Positions 8,781 to 16,347 of a stretch of DNA of 64,000 nucleotides are shown here, piece after piece; the first letter of the stretch is position 1, and every line of letters starts with the position of its first letter. The position numbers and the translations under genes were made by a program. The notes beneath the pieces were generated by a model. It was not told the DNA's origin. It saw only the letters and a program-made list of their open reading frames with translations, and searched no databases. Source of the DNA: Micromonospora endolithica (lineage in GTDB: Bacteria; Actinomycetota; Actinomycetes; Mycobacteriales; Micromonosporaceae); contig NZ_RBAK01000005.1 in NCBI RefSeq assembly GCF_003626595.1, forward strand, positions 1 through 64,000. Reading direction: 5' to 3'.

Positions 8781-10240
8781 CAGTCTTCGCCCTGGGCGCG
8801 GGTGTAGCCGGGCTGTCCGTCGATGGTGAGCAGCCGTTCGACGTGGCAGATGTCGAAGTGGTGGGCGATGCGGCGTTGCAGGTCAATGATGTTCTGCCAG
8901 TGCAACGTGGTGTGCGGGTTGGTCAGGACGAAGCGGCAACGGTGCTGGTCGACCTCGTCGGTGATCGCGCCGGTGGGTGGATACACCCTCGTGCCGCGGT
9001 TGGAGATCATCTTGAGGTGAAATGGGCTGCCGTCGGTGAGGCGCTCGAGTCGCGGTCCGATGGCAGAGCTGGGGGCGGTGGACTGGATGAAGATGTCCGT
9101 GCCGACGATCCGCTGGTCGACCGGCGCGGTGCCCTGTGTGGCGGAGTGGCGTGGTAGGCGGATCGGCTGGTGTGCGCGGACGTTGGTCCGGGTGGGGGCG
9201 CGGCCAAGGTTGGCGATGATGCGGCGGGTGTAGTCGCTCGTGCTGAGGCCCTTGTCGTAGCCGACGACGTCGCCGGTGAGCCCGCCTTCCTCAAGTGTAA
9301 CCAGGAGCGCTTGTTCTACGCGTTCGGCGACCTCGAAGCGGCCGAGGTGGCGCAGCATGGCCACCGCAGACAGCACCACGGCGCTCGGGTTGATCTGGTT
9401 GGTGCCGGCGTATTTGGGGGCGGAGCCGTGTACGGCTTCGAAGATCGCCACTTCGGCGCCTATATTGGCGCTCGGGGCGAAGCCGAGGCCACCGACGAGC
9501 CCGGAGGTGAGGTCGGACAGGATATCGCCGTTCATGTTCGTGGTGACGATGACATCGAACTGCTCGGGTCGCTTGACCAACTGGTGGGCGGCGTTATCCA
9601 CGATCATGTGTTGGGCGGTGATATCGGGATACTCGCCTGCGATCCGCTCGAAGGTGCGTTTCAGCTCGCCTTCGGTGAGTTTCATGATGTTCGACTTGGT
9701 GGCGCAGGTGACGGTGTGCCGGCCTTCGGCGCGGGCCAGCTCGAACGCGAACCGGACGATCTTCTCGCAGCCAGTGCGGCTGATCAGCTTCAGGCACTGG
9801 GCGACGCTGGGGGTTTGCATGTGCTCGATACCGGCGTACAGGTCTTCGACGTTCTCGCGCACTACCACCAGGTCGACGCCACGACCGCTGAACGGGGTGT
9901 GCACGCCGGGCAGTTCCCGCACCGGCCGGACGTTAGCGTAGGTCTCGAACAACTTGCGCAGGGTGACGTTGGCGGACTTCTCACCGTACCCGACCGGCGT
10001 GCCCAGCGGGCCCTTGAGCACAACCCGGTTACGGCGGATCGATTCGATCGTCTCGGCCGGCACCCCGGAGGCCACGCCCCGGCGGAACACGCCCTCGCCG
10101 GCCTGCTGCTCGTCCCACACGATGTTGGCACCCGCCGCGTCGAGGATCGTCACCGCGGCCGCGACGCACTCGGGGCCGACGCCGTTACCGGAGATGACGG
10201 TGATCGTCGCTGGGGTGTCGATGTCACTGACTGGTTGCAT
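8780..10240 (-). CDS. icd: NAD(P)-dependent isocitrate dehydrogenase (long type with C-terminal extension)
   Basis: 486 residues. The dehydrogenase core (about 1-345) has ITVISGNGVGPECVAAAV, the substrate-binding EKSANVTLRK, VREN, TCATKSNIMKLTEG, TTNMNGDILSDLTSGLVGGL with the following GFAPSANIG, and EAVHGSAPKYAG. A further 140 residues (FIQSTAP to the end) match the extension found in the Thermus/Rickettsia-type enzyme rather than the short E. coli type. It converts isocitrate to 2-oxoglutarate and CO2. Most actinomycetes use a monomeric IDH, so this may be a second copy. ATG 10240 has a perfect AAGGAGG site seven bases upstream. A promoter with an overlapping inverted repeat lies at 10272-10317. 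Confidence 0.88.
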   Translation of the reverse strand: MQPVSDIDTPATITVISGNGVGPECVAAAVTILDAAGANIVWDEQQAGEGVFRRGVASGVPAETIESIRRNRVVLKGPLGTPVGYGEKSANVTLRKLFETYANVRPVRELPGVHTPFSGRGVDLVVVRENVEDLYAGIEHMQTPSVAQCLKLISRTGCEKIVRFAFELARAEGRHTVTCATKSNIMKLTEGELKRTFERIAGEYPDITAQHMIVDNAAHQLVKRPEQFDVIVTTNMNGDILSDLTSGLVGGLGFAPSANIGAEVAIFEAVHGSAPKYAGTNQINPSAVVLSAVAMLRHLGRFEVAERVEQALLVTLEEGGLTGDVVGYDKGLSTSDYTRRIIANLGRAPTRTNVRAHQPIRLPRHSATQGTAPVDQRIVGTDIFIQSTAPSSAIGPRLERLTDGSPFHLKMISNRGTRVYPPTGAITDEVDQHRCRFVLTNPHTTLHWQNIIDLQRRIAHHFDICHVERLLTIDGQPGYTRAQGED

Positions 10241-10271
10241 TGGCCTGCCTCCTTGCGAGGGATGTCTACTC

Positions 10272-10301
10272 ACGATAAGCCAAATACGAAGCATAATGCA
10301 A
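10272..10301 (-). promoter_or_regulatory. Probable promoter of the isocitrate dehydrogenase gene
   Basis: On the minus strand TTGCAT (10296-10301) is separated by 18 bases from TATCGT (10272-10277), a reasonable sigma-A-type pair. Transcription would start near 10265, giving a leader of about 25 bases before ATG 10240. The local AT content is far above the surroundings. Confidence 0.5.
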
Positions 10302-10317
10302 GAATTGCGCTTCGTAT
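10284..10317. promoter_or_regulatory. 34-bp inverted-repeat operator over the icd promoter
   Basis: ATACGAAGCATAA (10284-10296) is mirrored by TTGCGCTTCGTAT (10305-10317) with two mismatches in 13 and an eight-base centre. The first nine bases of each arm are a perfect match. The repeat covers the -35 box and part of the spacer, so a dimeric repressor bound here would block transcription. The cognate regulator is not identified. Confidence 0.55.
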
Positions 10318-10496
10318 GTTTGGATTCCGGCAGCCAGCCGGCGGCGATGACTGCCCGTTAGGGGTGATGTCGCTCGTAGTCTTGGTGCCGCGGCGGCACG
10401 GGACTGTCGGGCGGGCGGTGCTCCTGGCGGTGTCTTCGCCGGACCCTCAACTACCTACACCTGGGGGAGACCGAGACGCGCTTACCCTGCTCGCGC

Positions 10497-10600
10497 AATG
10501 CCCCGGAGCCCACCGCAGGGCATCTGGCATGCCCGCTGCCTGTCTCGCCGCCTGCACCAGTCAGCCCCGAGATGCTCGCCGTTGACGAACCCCCGTCTCC
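10497..10600 (+). pseudogene. Scrap of a baeRF3-type gene (copy of 13658-14812)
   Basis: The plus strand reads ASGMPAACLAACTSQP in one frame and EMLAVDEPP in the next. This matches ASGMPAAWLAARTNRPEMLA followed by VDE near residues 295-320 of the intact protein at 13658. Only about 35 codons with a frameshift survive. Confidence 0.5.
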
Positions 10601-10731
10601 CCGCCCGCCCTGGTGGCGACAGCCTCACCCTCCGGCGACGACCACCACACCTTTTCAGCTAGGGCACCCCGGACTGTAGTCCTCCTGGCCGTACCGAACG
10701 ACCACCTGGCACAACTTCAAGAAGATCAACG

Positions 10732-10875
10732 ATGAGCAGCGGGCCGGGACCCGCGGTTCATGTCTACCGGGTTGGCACACCGCCGCCCCGGTCAAGGTCA
10801 CGTTCTACTCGTCTCGACCGAGGGCCCAGCCGATTCCGCCACCGCCCAACGGAAACCTGCGCCTGCGTGGCGGTC
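10732..10875 (+). pseudogene. Scrap of a second cassette gene (copy of 14924-15433)
   Basis: MSSGPGPAVHVYRVG followed, in another frame, by GQGHVLLVSTEGPADSA matches MTPHHAVHVYQVDG...GHVLLILTDGPADPA at the start of the intact gene at 14924. It lies downstream of the baeRF3 scrap in the same order and orientation as in the intact cassette, so the two are parts of one decayed duplicate. Confidence 0.5.
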
Positions 10876-11289
10876 GGGGTGGTAGCAGCGGGACGATCTC
10901 GGCCCTCGATCGTCCGAGACGACCCGCGGCGGCTGCTCACCCCTCCTCACGTTCAGACAGAACGATCCTCCCGTCCCGAGGACACGCCCAACATCATTTC
11001 GTTAGGGGCTCTTGGTCGCAGGGGCCGAGGCGACGAAGCGCCCTGCTGACGTTCGCTTCCATCAGGCGCTGCGGCGGTGCTTGCCACTCTCGGCTACGAG
11101 CCCGCACCGGCGCAGAACTGGGCTTCGTCGCGGTCGCCGCCCTACTGTCGTTTCTCCGGGATAGGCACCCGCCGGTCCCTCGGGCGAAGTCATCGCTGTG
11201 ACCCGGGCGACGGGCATTGCGGGCGGGTTCTGCCGCGGCACAGCCAAAGGCCGCGACGTATCGGTCACGACGGCGAGCCTGTCATGGAG
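10876..11289. other. No intact gene seen
   Basis: Open frames here lack recognisable domains. A short plus-strand stretch near 11110 reads GAELGFVAVAALLSFLRDRH and could be another decayed fragment, but I cannot assign it. Confidence 0.3.
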
Positions 11290-11865
11290 GCCACCGGTCA
11301 ACCACGCGGATCGGGTGAGGACGACCGGTAGACGTAGTACATCTCGCCGGTGAAGACGACACCCGTGGCGACGGTGCCGCACGCCACGGCCGCGACGGTG
11401 GAGGCGACAGTTACCGCGACGAGGGTCACGGCGAGCCCGACCAGCAGGGCGGTGATCGCCGCACTCATCGCCGCGGTGGTATAGAGCAGTTGGGTGCGGC
11501 CGGGTCGGGCGCCGGTCAGGCGCTACGGGGCGGCCATCGGATCGCGGCCGCCTGCGGCGGCATCGGCGAAGAACGGCTGCCCGGGGGCCATCTGGTCGTG
11601 GTAGTAGCCGCGAATACGTTGGATGCGCTGCAGGTTCGGGGAGTTCTCGACCATCTTTCTGGACGAGCCGGACGAAGGTCAGCCAGCCGATCAGGATGAG
11701 GGTGGGGATCACCGCCGCCAGGTACGGGGCGCGGATGTCGCTCTGGCCGGAGACGAAGCCGAGGCCGATCAGGGCCGCGGACAGGGTCGACAGGAAAATC
11801 GTTGCCCGACCGGTGGCCTCGGCGATCGTTGCCGAGCGAGAGGTCTGCAACATCATCGGCGTGTG
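11290..11865 (-). pseudogene. Small membrane protein gene, frameshifted
   Basis: From about 11856 the frame reads TIAEATGRATIFLSTLSAAL with the continuation GLGFVSGQ and LILIGWLTFVRLVQ, the start of a conserved actinobacterial membrane protein of unknown function with N- and C-terminal helices. Similarity then jumps frame (NLQRIQRIRGYYHDQMAPGQ) and again to TAAMSAAITALLVGLAVTLV in a third frame near 11480-11420. With at least two frameshifts the gene is very probably inactive. Confidence 0.5.
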
Positions 11866-12186
11866 CTGCGAGCGACACGTTCCCGTGGCAGGTCACTTCA
11901 CCGGTACGGCCTCGCGCGTCGGTTCCTCGCCTCGTCGGTGCTGTCCGGACAGCTGGCACGCTGACGGTAGATATCTGGGCTCCCACTAGACAAGCGAACT
12001 GGTCTTCGTGAATAATGGTGCGTAGTTCGAGGGGGAGTACCCACCTACCGGACGCGTCGGCCGTCAGTACGGACCCACCCGGGCCCCGGCCGCGCGGACT
12101 GCCGCGCCACAGGGCGGTTCGGGGAGACCTTCGACCAGCACACCGGCGCCACACGCGCTGGTCCGGTCGAGGGGAGATTCCCGGAT
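11866..12186. other. Leader region of the TerC cassette, no gene seen
   Basis: No frame carries convincing protein features. The last bases (GAGGGGAGA near 12165-12175) form the ribosome site of the TerC gene. The promoter of the cassette should lie here, but I cannot single out a hexamer pair. Confidence 0.35.
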
Positions 12187-13143
12187 ATGTCCGCACCCTG
12201 GTGGGCCTGGGTGGCCCTGACGGTGGCCATCGCCGTCATGCTGGCGGTTGACCTGTTCCTGCACCGCGACAACCACGTCATCGGCTTCCGCGAGGCCGCC
12301 ATCTGGTCGGCGGTCTGGATCGCCGCGGGTCTGGCGTTCGGGGTGTTGTTGTGGGTGTGGCAGGGCGGTGACGTGGCCGGCACCTACTACGCCGGCTACC
12401 TGATCGAAAAGGCGCTGTCGGTGGACAACGTCTTCGTCTTCGCGTTGATCTTCACCTACTTCGCGGTGCCGGCGTCGGTGCAGCACAAGGTGCTGTTCTG
12501 GGGCGTCATCGGCGCTCTGGCCTTCCGGCTGGTGTTCATCTTCGTCGGCGCGGAACTCCTCGAAACATTCTTCTGGACCGCGTACGTCTTCGGTGTCTTC
12601 CTCATCTACACCGGCTACAAGATGGCCTTCAAGCACGACGCGGAGATGCACCCCGACCGCAACATCATCGTCCGCCTCGTGCGTAGGGTCATCCCGACCG
12701 ACGCCCGCTACCACGGCGACAAGTTCTTCACCCGCATCGACGGCAAACGCGTCGCGACCCTGCTGTTCGTGGTGCTCATCGCCGTCGAGGCCACCGACCT
12801 GATCTTCGCCATCGACTCCGTCGCGGCGATCCTCGCGATCACCACCAGCACCTTCATCGTCTGGACCGCCAACGCCTTCGCGATCCTCGGCCTGCGCAGC
12901 CTCTACTTCTGCCTCGCCGGCCTGCTGCGCCGCTTCGTGCACCTGCACTACGGCCTGGCGTTCCTGCTCGCCTTCGCCGGCATCAAACTCATCCTCTCCG
13001 AAACCCCCGTCGGGAAACTGCCCATCCCGGTCACCCTCGGCGTCATCGTCGCCACCCTCGCCGTCTCCATCGCCTGGAGCCTCGCCGCCACCCGCGGCCA
13101 GCCGGCACCGGCCGACGACCCCAACACCCCCGCCCACCGCTAA
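12187..13143 (+). CDS. TerC-family integral membrane protein
   Basis: 318 residues with about nine helices. Conserved TerC features are visible: AVDLFLHRDNHVIGFREA near residue 20, GYLIEKALSVDNVFVFALIF with its membrane Asp near 77, IAVEATDLIFAIDSVAAILA near 198, and LSETPVGKLPIP near 275. TerC proteins are linked to tellurite resistance, metal export (Mn) and membrane stress. The ATG has a good GGGGAGA site. It leads a cassette whose next genes follow at 22 and 9 bases. A truncated relative lies at 5804. Confidence 0.85.
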   Translation: MSAPWWAWVALTVAIAVMLAVDLFLHRDNHVIGFREAAIWSAVWIAAGLAFGVLLWVWQGGDVAGTYYAGYLIEKALSVDNVFVFALIFTYFAVPASVQHKVLFWGVIGALAFRLVFIFVGAELLETFFWTAYVFGVFLIYTGYKMAFKHDAEMHPDRNIIVRLVRRVIPTDARYHGDKFFTRIDGKRVATLLFVVLIAVEATDLIFAIDSVAAILAITTSTFIVWTANAFAILGLRSLYFCLAGLLRRFVHLHYGLAFLLAFAGIKLILSETPVGKLPIPVTLGVIVATLAVSIAWSLAATRGQPAPADDPNTPAHR

Positions 13144-13165
13144 GCACGGAGCACGGAGCACACCC

Positions 13166-13648
13166 ATGACGCAGCTACCGCTTCCCGCCGACCCTGACGC
13201 CACCGCCCGCGCCACCGTCGGTACCTATCCCACCTACGCCGCCGCGCAACACGCCGTGGACTACCTGTCCGACCACGACTTCCCCGTCCAGCACGCCACG
13301 ATCGTCGGATCGGACCTGCGGCTGGTCGAAACGGTCCTCGGCCGGATGACCACACCCCGGGCCGCGGCCGCCGGCGCGGCCAGCGGCGCCTGGCTCGGCG
13401 TGCTCATCGGCGCCCTACTGTCAATCTTCACCCCGCAGGCGTGGTGGCTGGTCCTGCCCGTCACCACCGCCGCCGGCGCGGCGTGGGGCGCCACCGCCGC
13501 AGCGCTCGCCCACGCCGCCACCCGCGGCCGCCGCGACTTCACCTCCACCCGCCACCTCGCCGCCGCCAGCTACGACCTCACCGTCACCGCCGACCACGAG
13601 AACAACGCCCGCCGCCTGCTCATGCAGCAGGCATGGCGCGACACCTGA
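13166..13648 (+). CDS. General stress protein (YflT/GSP-17M type)
   Basis: 160 residues. TVGTYPTYAAAQHAVDYLSD and PVQHATIVGSDLRLVE form the beta-alpha fold typical of the general stress protein 17M/YflT domain. A glycine/alanine-rich two-helix hairpin follows (about residues 65-115), then a second alpha-beta part (YDLTVTADHENNARRLL). The molecular role of the family is unknown. It sits 22 bases behind TerC with a GGAG-type ribosome site, so it is part of the cassette. Confidence 0.7.
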   Translation: MTQLPLPADPDATARATVGTYPTYAAAQHAVDYLSDHDFPVQHATIVGSDLRLVETVLGRMTTPRAAAAGAASGAWLGVLIGALLSIFTPQAWWLVLPVTTAAGAAWGATAAALAHAATRGRRDFTSTRHLAAASYDLTVTADHENNARRLLMQQAWRDT

Positions 13649-13657
13649 GGAGAAGCC

Positions 13658-14812
13658 ATGACAACACGCAGCACCGCAGGCGAAGGCATGAGCACCGAAA
13701 CCGCCCGCAGCCAGCCGTCCATCACCGTCCCGTCCGCCGGCCAGATCACCGCTCTGCAGGCCATCCGCGAGTACCCGGCGATCTCGCTGCTGCTGACCAC
13801 CACACCCGCGACCACCCTCGCCAACGCCGATGCGCTGCGCCTCGACGCGCTGGCTGAGCAGGCCGTCACCCGCGTCCGCGCCGAACTGCAACCCGCCGCC
13901 GCAGCACCGGCCATCCGGCGACTGCACGAACTGCTCCAGCAGGCCCGAACCGGCCCCGCCGGACACGCCCTGGCCGTCTACGCCAGCGCCAGCACCAGCG
14001 CGCTCATCCGACTGCCGCTACCGGTACGCGACCGCGCCGTCGTCGACCCCACCTTCGCCACCCGCGACCTCGTCCGTGCCCTACACCGCACCCCACGACA
14101 CCTCGTCCTCACCCTCAACACCCGCCAGGCGCGACTCTTCGACGGCGTCGCCGACAACCTCCTACCCGCCCTCACCCACACCTTCCCCCTCCACGCCGCC
14201 CGAGCACGCGGCGACCGGGGCGGGCGTGCCGACCGTCCCGGACGATCGACCCGGGGCACCGGACCCGATATCGACTTCCTACGGCGAGTCGACCAGGCCC
14301 TCGGCGCGTACACCCGGCTGCACCCGGCACCGCTGGTCATCGTCGGCGACGACCGCGTCACAGCCGCCTTCCGGCACCTTTCGGTCAACTGCGACCGTCT
14401 CGCCGGCACCGTCCGCGGCAACCTCGTCGCCAACGCCCTGCACGACCTCACCGCCCGCATCCGGCAGACGCTCAACGACTACCTACGCCATCGAGAAGCC
14501 GAAGCACTCGCCCTGCTCGAGCAGCGCGCCGGCGCCGAACGGGTCGCCTCCGGCATGCCAGCCGCCTGGCTCGCGGCGCGCACCAACCGCCCGGAGATGC
14601 TCGCCGTCGATGAGACCATCTTCTATCCCGCCCGCCTCAGCGACGACGGCGACACCCTCACCCCCGCCAGCGATGTCGAGCACCCCGACGTCATCGACGA
14701 CGCCGTCGACGAACTCATCGAACTGGTCCTCCTGCGCGGCGGATGGGTCGCCCTCACCCGGGCCGGCACCCTCGATCGGCACGACGGCGTCGCACTCACC
14801 CTCAGACGATAA
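13658..14812 (+). CDS. baeRF3-type release-factor-like protein
   Basis: 384 residues. The order YPAISLLLTTTPATT, LVRALHRTPRHLVLTLNTRQ (then ARLFDG), HPAPLVIVGDDRVTAAFRHL and VASGMPAAWLAARTNRPEML matches the bacterial archaeo-eukaryotic release factor family 3 (baeRF3). Relatives are thought to act at ribosomes or in stress, but this family is not characterised. ATG 13658 follows a strong GAGGAGA site; a second ATG at 13688 also has one. It lies nine bases after the general stress gene. Part of a second copy survives at 10497. Confidence 0.7.
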   Translation: MTTRSTAGEGMSTETARSQPSITVPSAGQITALQAIREYPAISLLLTTTPATTLANADALRLDALAEQAVTRVRAELQPAAAAPAIRRLHELLQQARTGPAGHALAVYASASTSALIRLPLPVRDRAVVDPTFATRDLVRALHRTPRHLVLTLNTRQARLFDGVADNLLPALTHTFPLHAARARGDRGGRADRPGRSTRGTGPDIDFLRRVDQALGAYTRLHPAPLVIVGDDRVTAAFRHLSVNCDRLAGTVRGNLVANALHDLTARIRQTLNDYLRHREAEALALLEQRAGAERVASGMPAAWLAARTNRPEMLAVDETIFYPARLSDDGDTLTPASDVEHPDVIDDAVDELIELVLLRGGWVALTRAGTLDRHDGVALTLRR

Positions 14813-14923
14813 GCACCACGCAGGGACGCAGACGAACAATGCCGTGGCACGACGAGCAAGCCAGGACCACACCGAAAGCTGCCTGAACCTGCCCCCGCCC
14901 CACAGCGGAGAGGAAGTCCGACA

Positions 14924-15433
14924 ATGACACCGCACCACGCGGTCCACGTCTATCAAGTCGACGGACGACACCCCAGCCGGGGCCACGTCCTGCTCATCCT
15001 CACCGACGGCCCCGCCGACCCCGCCGCCGCCACCCTCGCTGCCCAACACGCCGCCGACGCCGGAGTGCTGCTTTACACCGCCGCAGTCGTCGCCGACACC
15101 GGCTTCAGCATCAACGCGCTACTACACCGCGCCCGTGCCCGCCGACACGCCACACACGCCGCAGCCATCACCAACCGCGTCGCCCCCACCCTGCACGCCG
15201 CCGGCGCCGGCCATTTCCTGGACGCCGCCACACTGAAACTACCCGTCAACGCCCAACACGCCGACCACCTGCCCACCCCCGCAGTCACACGACTCGCCCG
15301 AAACCTCGACGCCGCTCAAATCATCACCACACTGCCGCTACACGAACCACTCAACGGACTAACGCCCGGAACGCACCACGACCAGACCCGCAGGCAACTC
15401 CCCCAAACCTCCCCGGCAACACCATCAGAATGA
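14924..15433 (+). CDS. Conserved protein of the TerC cassette, unknown function
   Basis: 169 residues. AVHVYQVDGRHPSRGHVLLI and TDGPADPAAATLAAQHAADA suggest an alpha/beta, universal-stress-like fold in the first 90 residues, and the tail is His/Thr-rich and polar. A GGAAG ribosome site precedes ATG 14924. It follows the baeRF3-type gene by 111 bases. The scrap at 10732 shows that this pair was duplicated together, which supports it being a real gene. Confidence 0.6.
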   Translation: MTPHHAVHVYQVDGRHPSRGHVLLILTDGPADPAAATLAAQHAADAGVLLYTAAVVADTGFSINALLHRARARRHATHAAAITNRVAPTLHAAGAGHFLDAATLKLPVNAQHADHLPTPAVTRLARNLDAAQIITTLPLHEPLNGLTPGTHHDQTRRQLPQTSPATPSE

Positions 15434-15727
15434 TCCCCGGGTCAGTCGCAGTGGTGAGAGGTTGACGGCGCGCGGGATGCAGGTCCGCCGGGAGGATTCA
15501 AGCTTCGTCCTTGACCGAACCATCTTGCCCTGGCCAACAGGGCCGCCGCCACGAGCGGCGAGCACTAGCACATCCGCCCGAGTGGCGCATCCGTTTCGTG
15601 ATCTCATTCGCGACTCGAAGCATGACGTCTCACGGTTCGGACCTCTCGCGAACAGCGCGTCACGCGGCTGCGGCGACCAACGCATTTTCGCCGCCCGCCC
15701 CATTCATGGGTGCGCAGCCCCATGGAT
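15434..15727. other. No gene seen
   Basis: About 290 bases behind the stress cassette with only shadow frames. I see no strong hairpin here. Confidence 0.3.
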
Positions 15728-16010
15728 GGCTGGCCGGCCGGATGGGCGGCGGCGAGTTCGTCGTGCTCGCGACCTGCCGCATCACCACAGCCGGCGCTGC
15801 CATGGCTCACACCAGCGTCACCGCCATGCCGGTTCCCACATACCGCCGACTGCACGCTGTCGTTCTCAGTCGGCGTCGCCGACACCCACTGCATCGGCAC
15901 CGACCCCGCCGCGCTACTACGCTCCGCGGACACCGCATGTAATGGGCCAAGTCCGCAAGCGGCGACCGGCACGCCACCTACCGTCCCGAGCAGCTATCAG
16001 ATACACCGCA
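15728..16010 (+). pseudogene. GGDEF-domain fragment, frameshifted
   Basis: LAGRMGGGEFVVLATC in one frame, LSFSVGVADTHCIGTDPAAL with LRSADTA in the next, and WAKSASGDRHATYRPEQL in a third line up with the second half of a diguanylate cyclase domain (RxGGDEFxxL, SxGVA, ADxAMYxAK). The first half is missing and there are two frame changes. It lies directly upstream of the intact GGDEF-EAL gene but is not a copy of its GGDEF domain. Confidence 0.6.
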
Positions 16011-16347
16011 GTCGTGTGCTGGCCGACCTTCTGCGGATGATCGCTAACGGCTCGAAGCTCCGCTGCACGGATGACCGAGATGCGACCGAGGATCGGGTAC
16101 TCCCGTAGCCGAGGTGTGCCTTAGGCTTCGCCGTGCTCAGATCCTGGAGACGCCAGAGTCCTGCGCTACCGCACTCGGTCGCACCGTGCCCTGCGGGCAC
16201 TGGGCACCGCCCGTTGCTGCGGAGATACGGGTCTGACCAGACAAGGCACCTCGGCCCCCTGAAGGGATAACGGCAATGCTGACGGCAGACACCGTCCGTC
16301 CGGTCGGTCATGCGGGGCACGCCTCCCGCACTCTCTGGTCTTGACGT
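16011..16347. other. Leader region of the GGDEF-EAL gene, no gene seen
   Basis: No convincing protein frame. The ATG at 16348 has no clear ribosome site, so the transcript may be leaderless or the true start may differ. I see no known riboswitch fold. Confidence 0.3.

Noticed and set aside
9170..10585. A 471-residue plus-strand frame antisense to icd
   Set aside because: It is a shadow frame over icd. Only its last 30 codons match something, the baeRF3 scrap, by coincidence of frame.
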